Of a stretch of 64,000 nt of DNA, positions 62,180 through 64,000 are shown piece after piece. The position numbers were made by a program, and so were the translations under genes. The stretch is taken from positions 3,455,790 through 3,519,789 of the forward strand of contig NC_086363.1 of assembly GCF_036324505.1 (NCBI RefSeq), written 5' to 3'. The stretch is from Eleginops maclovinus (taxonomy: Eukaryota; Chordata; Actinopteri; Perciformes; Eleginopidae). The notes under the pieces were generated by a model, which was not told the origin of the DNA, made no database searches, and worked only from the letters and a program-made list of their open reading frames with translations. The first letter of the stretch is position 1, and the number at the start of each line of letters is the position of its first letter.

Positions 62180-63765
62180 ATTTCTGGCTTTTGAACCATG
62201 CCGGCTGAAGTTCAGCGCTGGCTTTTATTCGTTCCTCCTTGATTCAAAAAACAATTCCCTCAGTTTTATCTTTGTTTAATTGAAGAAAGTCCGGACACAT
62301 TCAGTCATTGATTTGTCCAATGCACTTACTCAGTGCTTGAATTGGATCATAGTCTCCTGGTGAAACGGTTATGTAAATGTGTGTGTCGTCTGCATATCTA
62401 TGGTAACTTGTTCTGTTGTTTTTCGTTATCTGAGACAGTGGCAGCATTTAGATGTTTAAGAGAAAAGGCCCCAGGATGGAGCCTTGAAGAACCCCACATG
62501 TCATATTTGTCAACTCAGATGTGTAGTTAGGTAGGATTCAAACAAGTGTACAACTGTTGCAGAAAATCCCACTTAGTTTTCGAGTCGGTCCGGCAATATG
62601 TTGTGGTGAACACTGTCAAATGCAGCGCTGTAGATCCAGTTTCTGTGTTTGAGTGGATGTTATTGAAAACCTTAACAAGAGCAGTGTCAGTGCTGTGGTG
62701 CGGGCGAATGCCTGACTGGAACACTTGGAAACACTTATTTAAATCAAAGAAATGACACAGCTGCTGAAAAACAACTTTTGCAATTCATTTACCTAAAAAT
62801 AGGAGGTTATATATGAGCCTGTAATTGTACGAAGGTCTGGGCCCCTTACTAGAGTAGAAATATATCGCCTCTTAAAGTAGGTTATAAGTCAGCAAAATCA
62901 ATCCAACGTAGGTAAGTTATGCTTAATACATGAATATGCTTTAGGAAAAACACAGCCTGCACCACAGCTCTCCGTAGGGCTCGCTCAGAGTGGGGAAAAT
63001 GAAGGGTATACTTCAAGCTCATTATGTAAATCTGCTATTGGGCTTTTTTTTATCAACTTAGATTTGTTAGAAAATGTTTTCAACTTTAATTGCCTGAATG
63101 TATTTGAAAGGTGGGCTCTTTAACTCATGAAAACAGTGGAATATATGCTTACATATCGTCTTGTGCTCGTCTTATAATTAAGTACAATACAAGACAAGAA
63201 CAAGCGTTCATGTGTGGGTCATATGACATCCTTTTGAATTAGCTGAGGGCCAATTTAAAATAGCCTGTGGGCCACATTTGGTCCCCAGACTGTAGTTTGG
63301 ACACCCCTGATCTATATTGTTATTTCTTAAGAGTGGTTTAGTGACTGCAGCTTTCAGGGCCTGTGGGAATACACCTGAGTTAAAAGCAATAAAACAACAT
63401 TGGACACGGGGACAACATATTTCCTGTACCTGATACAGAGGCACTGAATGCTTGTCTGATTTTGTCAGTGAGGAAAGAGGCAAATTCATTGCGGGCTATA
63501 CAGTACAGTAGTAGTGTGGATTACTTGTGACATTTCTAAACAAACAGGATAGAGAAATGAAATCCATACCTTATCATTTTTAGCATCACATAGCTTGATA
63601 TGCACTGGTGTAACATTAAAGTGAACCTGAAGCTTACTGACAAATATTTCCAGCTCATTTGGAGTATTGTCAAAGTACTTTTTGTCTAGCTGACTTTTCT
63701 GTGGAGGTGAAACAGCTTGTTGTTGTTGGCTGTACGTGTACATACTTGTACAAATGGACAATAAT
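62180..63765 (-). pseudogene. Degenerate L2-like LINE reverse transcriptase
   Basis: Minus-strand fragments in order: an ORF linker and N-terminal RT part (63300-63760, with GVFPQALKAAVTKPLL), then FQSGIRPHHSTDTALVKVFN (about 62660-62730), then YADDT-region remnants and a VSPGDYDPIQ-like stretch (about 62340-62400). Stops and frameshifts break every piece. About 450 bp between the pieces (62830-63310) is unrelated and ends in ttggacacccctga, the terminal sequence typical of hAT-type elements. Confidence 0.75.
63230..63312 (-). mobile_element. hAT-type element end
   Basis: gtgggccacatttggtcccc to gtttggacacccctga is the reverse of the caggggtgtccaaac-type terminus of many vertebrate hAT elements. 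The opposite end was not found in the window's 62.8-63.2 kb stretch, so the copy is probably truncated. Confidence 0.5.
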
Positions 63766-64000
63766 GCAATATTATTTTTGTTTTATTAAATAATACAATG
63801 ACAAAGAACAGTTTCATTTGACTTTGAGGCTGGGGTTGAGCAAAGTTTGGTGAGAAGGTACATTTCTTTTCTTTAATGCTGACAAGAATCTCAATAAACG
63901 ACACATTTACCCCAACCCTAGAGCCAACCCTTTTCTCCAGTCTTTTTTGTCCCCGACCTGAACATGTTTCAAATTAAAAGTGAATAGAGCGGGGGCGGTT

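Overview
The window looks like a ray-finned fish genome, most likely a percomorph teleost. Three things point there: vertebrate-style split genes, dense (CA)n/(GT)n tracts with teleost-type SINE, L2, Tc1 and hAT relics, and a cluster of piscidin/moronecidin antimicrobial peptide genes, a family known from fish. No prokaryotic, plasmid or CRISPR feature is present.

Left third (about 3.9-21.7 kb), minus strand: six consecutive coding exons of an EXT1-type exostosin, the Golgi heparan-sulfate co-polymerase. They run from 21,741 down to 3,925 and have intact GT-AG junctions, compatible phases and lengths of 94, 108, 120, 133, 119 and 96 nt. They encode the last part of the GT47 (glucuronyltransferase) half and the start of the GT64 (GlcNAc-transferase) half. 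The later exons lie beyond the left edge. The large first coding exon (about 960 nt in vertebrates) is not in the window and should lie beyond the right edge.

Middle (about 21.8-50.4 kb): no gene was recognised. It is intron-like sequence with microsatellites (one CA run over 200 bp, another over 200 bp flanked by a 109-bp duplication), several copies of a CCAAT-rich non-autonomous DNA element, a nested hAT-like MITE with an 8-bp target duplication, a Tc1/mariner relic, and L2/RTE-type LINE fragments, one apparently split by an LTR-like insert.

Right part (50.8-62.0 kb), plus strand: a tandem array of six piscidin-like host-defence peptide genes with ATGs at 50,996, 53,517, 55,232, 56,908, 58,507 and 60,916. 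All share one architecture: a TATA promoter, a short 5'UTR exon, an exon with a 22-residue signal peptide and the first half of the mature amphipathic peptide, a 19-nt (10-nt in gene 6) microexon, and a last exon with the rest of the mature peptide plus an acidic C-terminal propiece. Genes 2-4 sit in recently duplicated units of about 1.7 kb. Genes 5 and 6 are more diverged and keep the N-terminal FFH metal-binding signature that genes 1-4 have lost. An 18-bp coding minisatellite varies in copy number between the propieces.

The most striking arrangement is that the whole array appears to lie antisense inside a first intron of the ext1-type gene that is at least 42 kb long. This is an inference that depends on exon 1 lying to the right of the window. 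Right of the array (62.2-63.8 kb) is a degraded minus-strand L2-like LINE.
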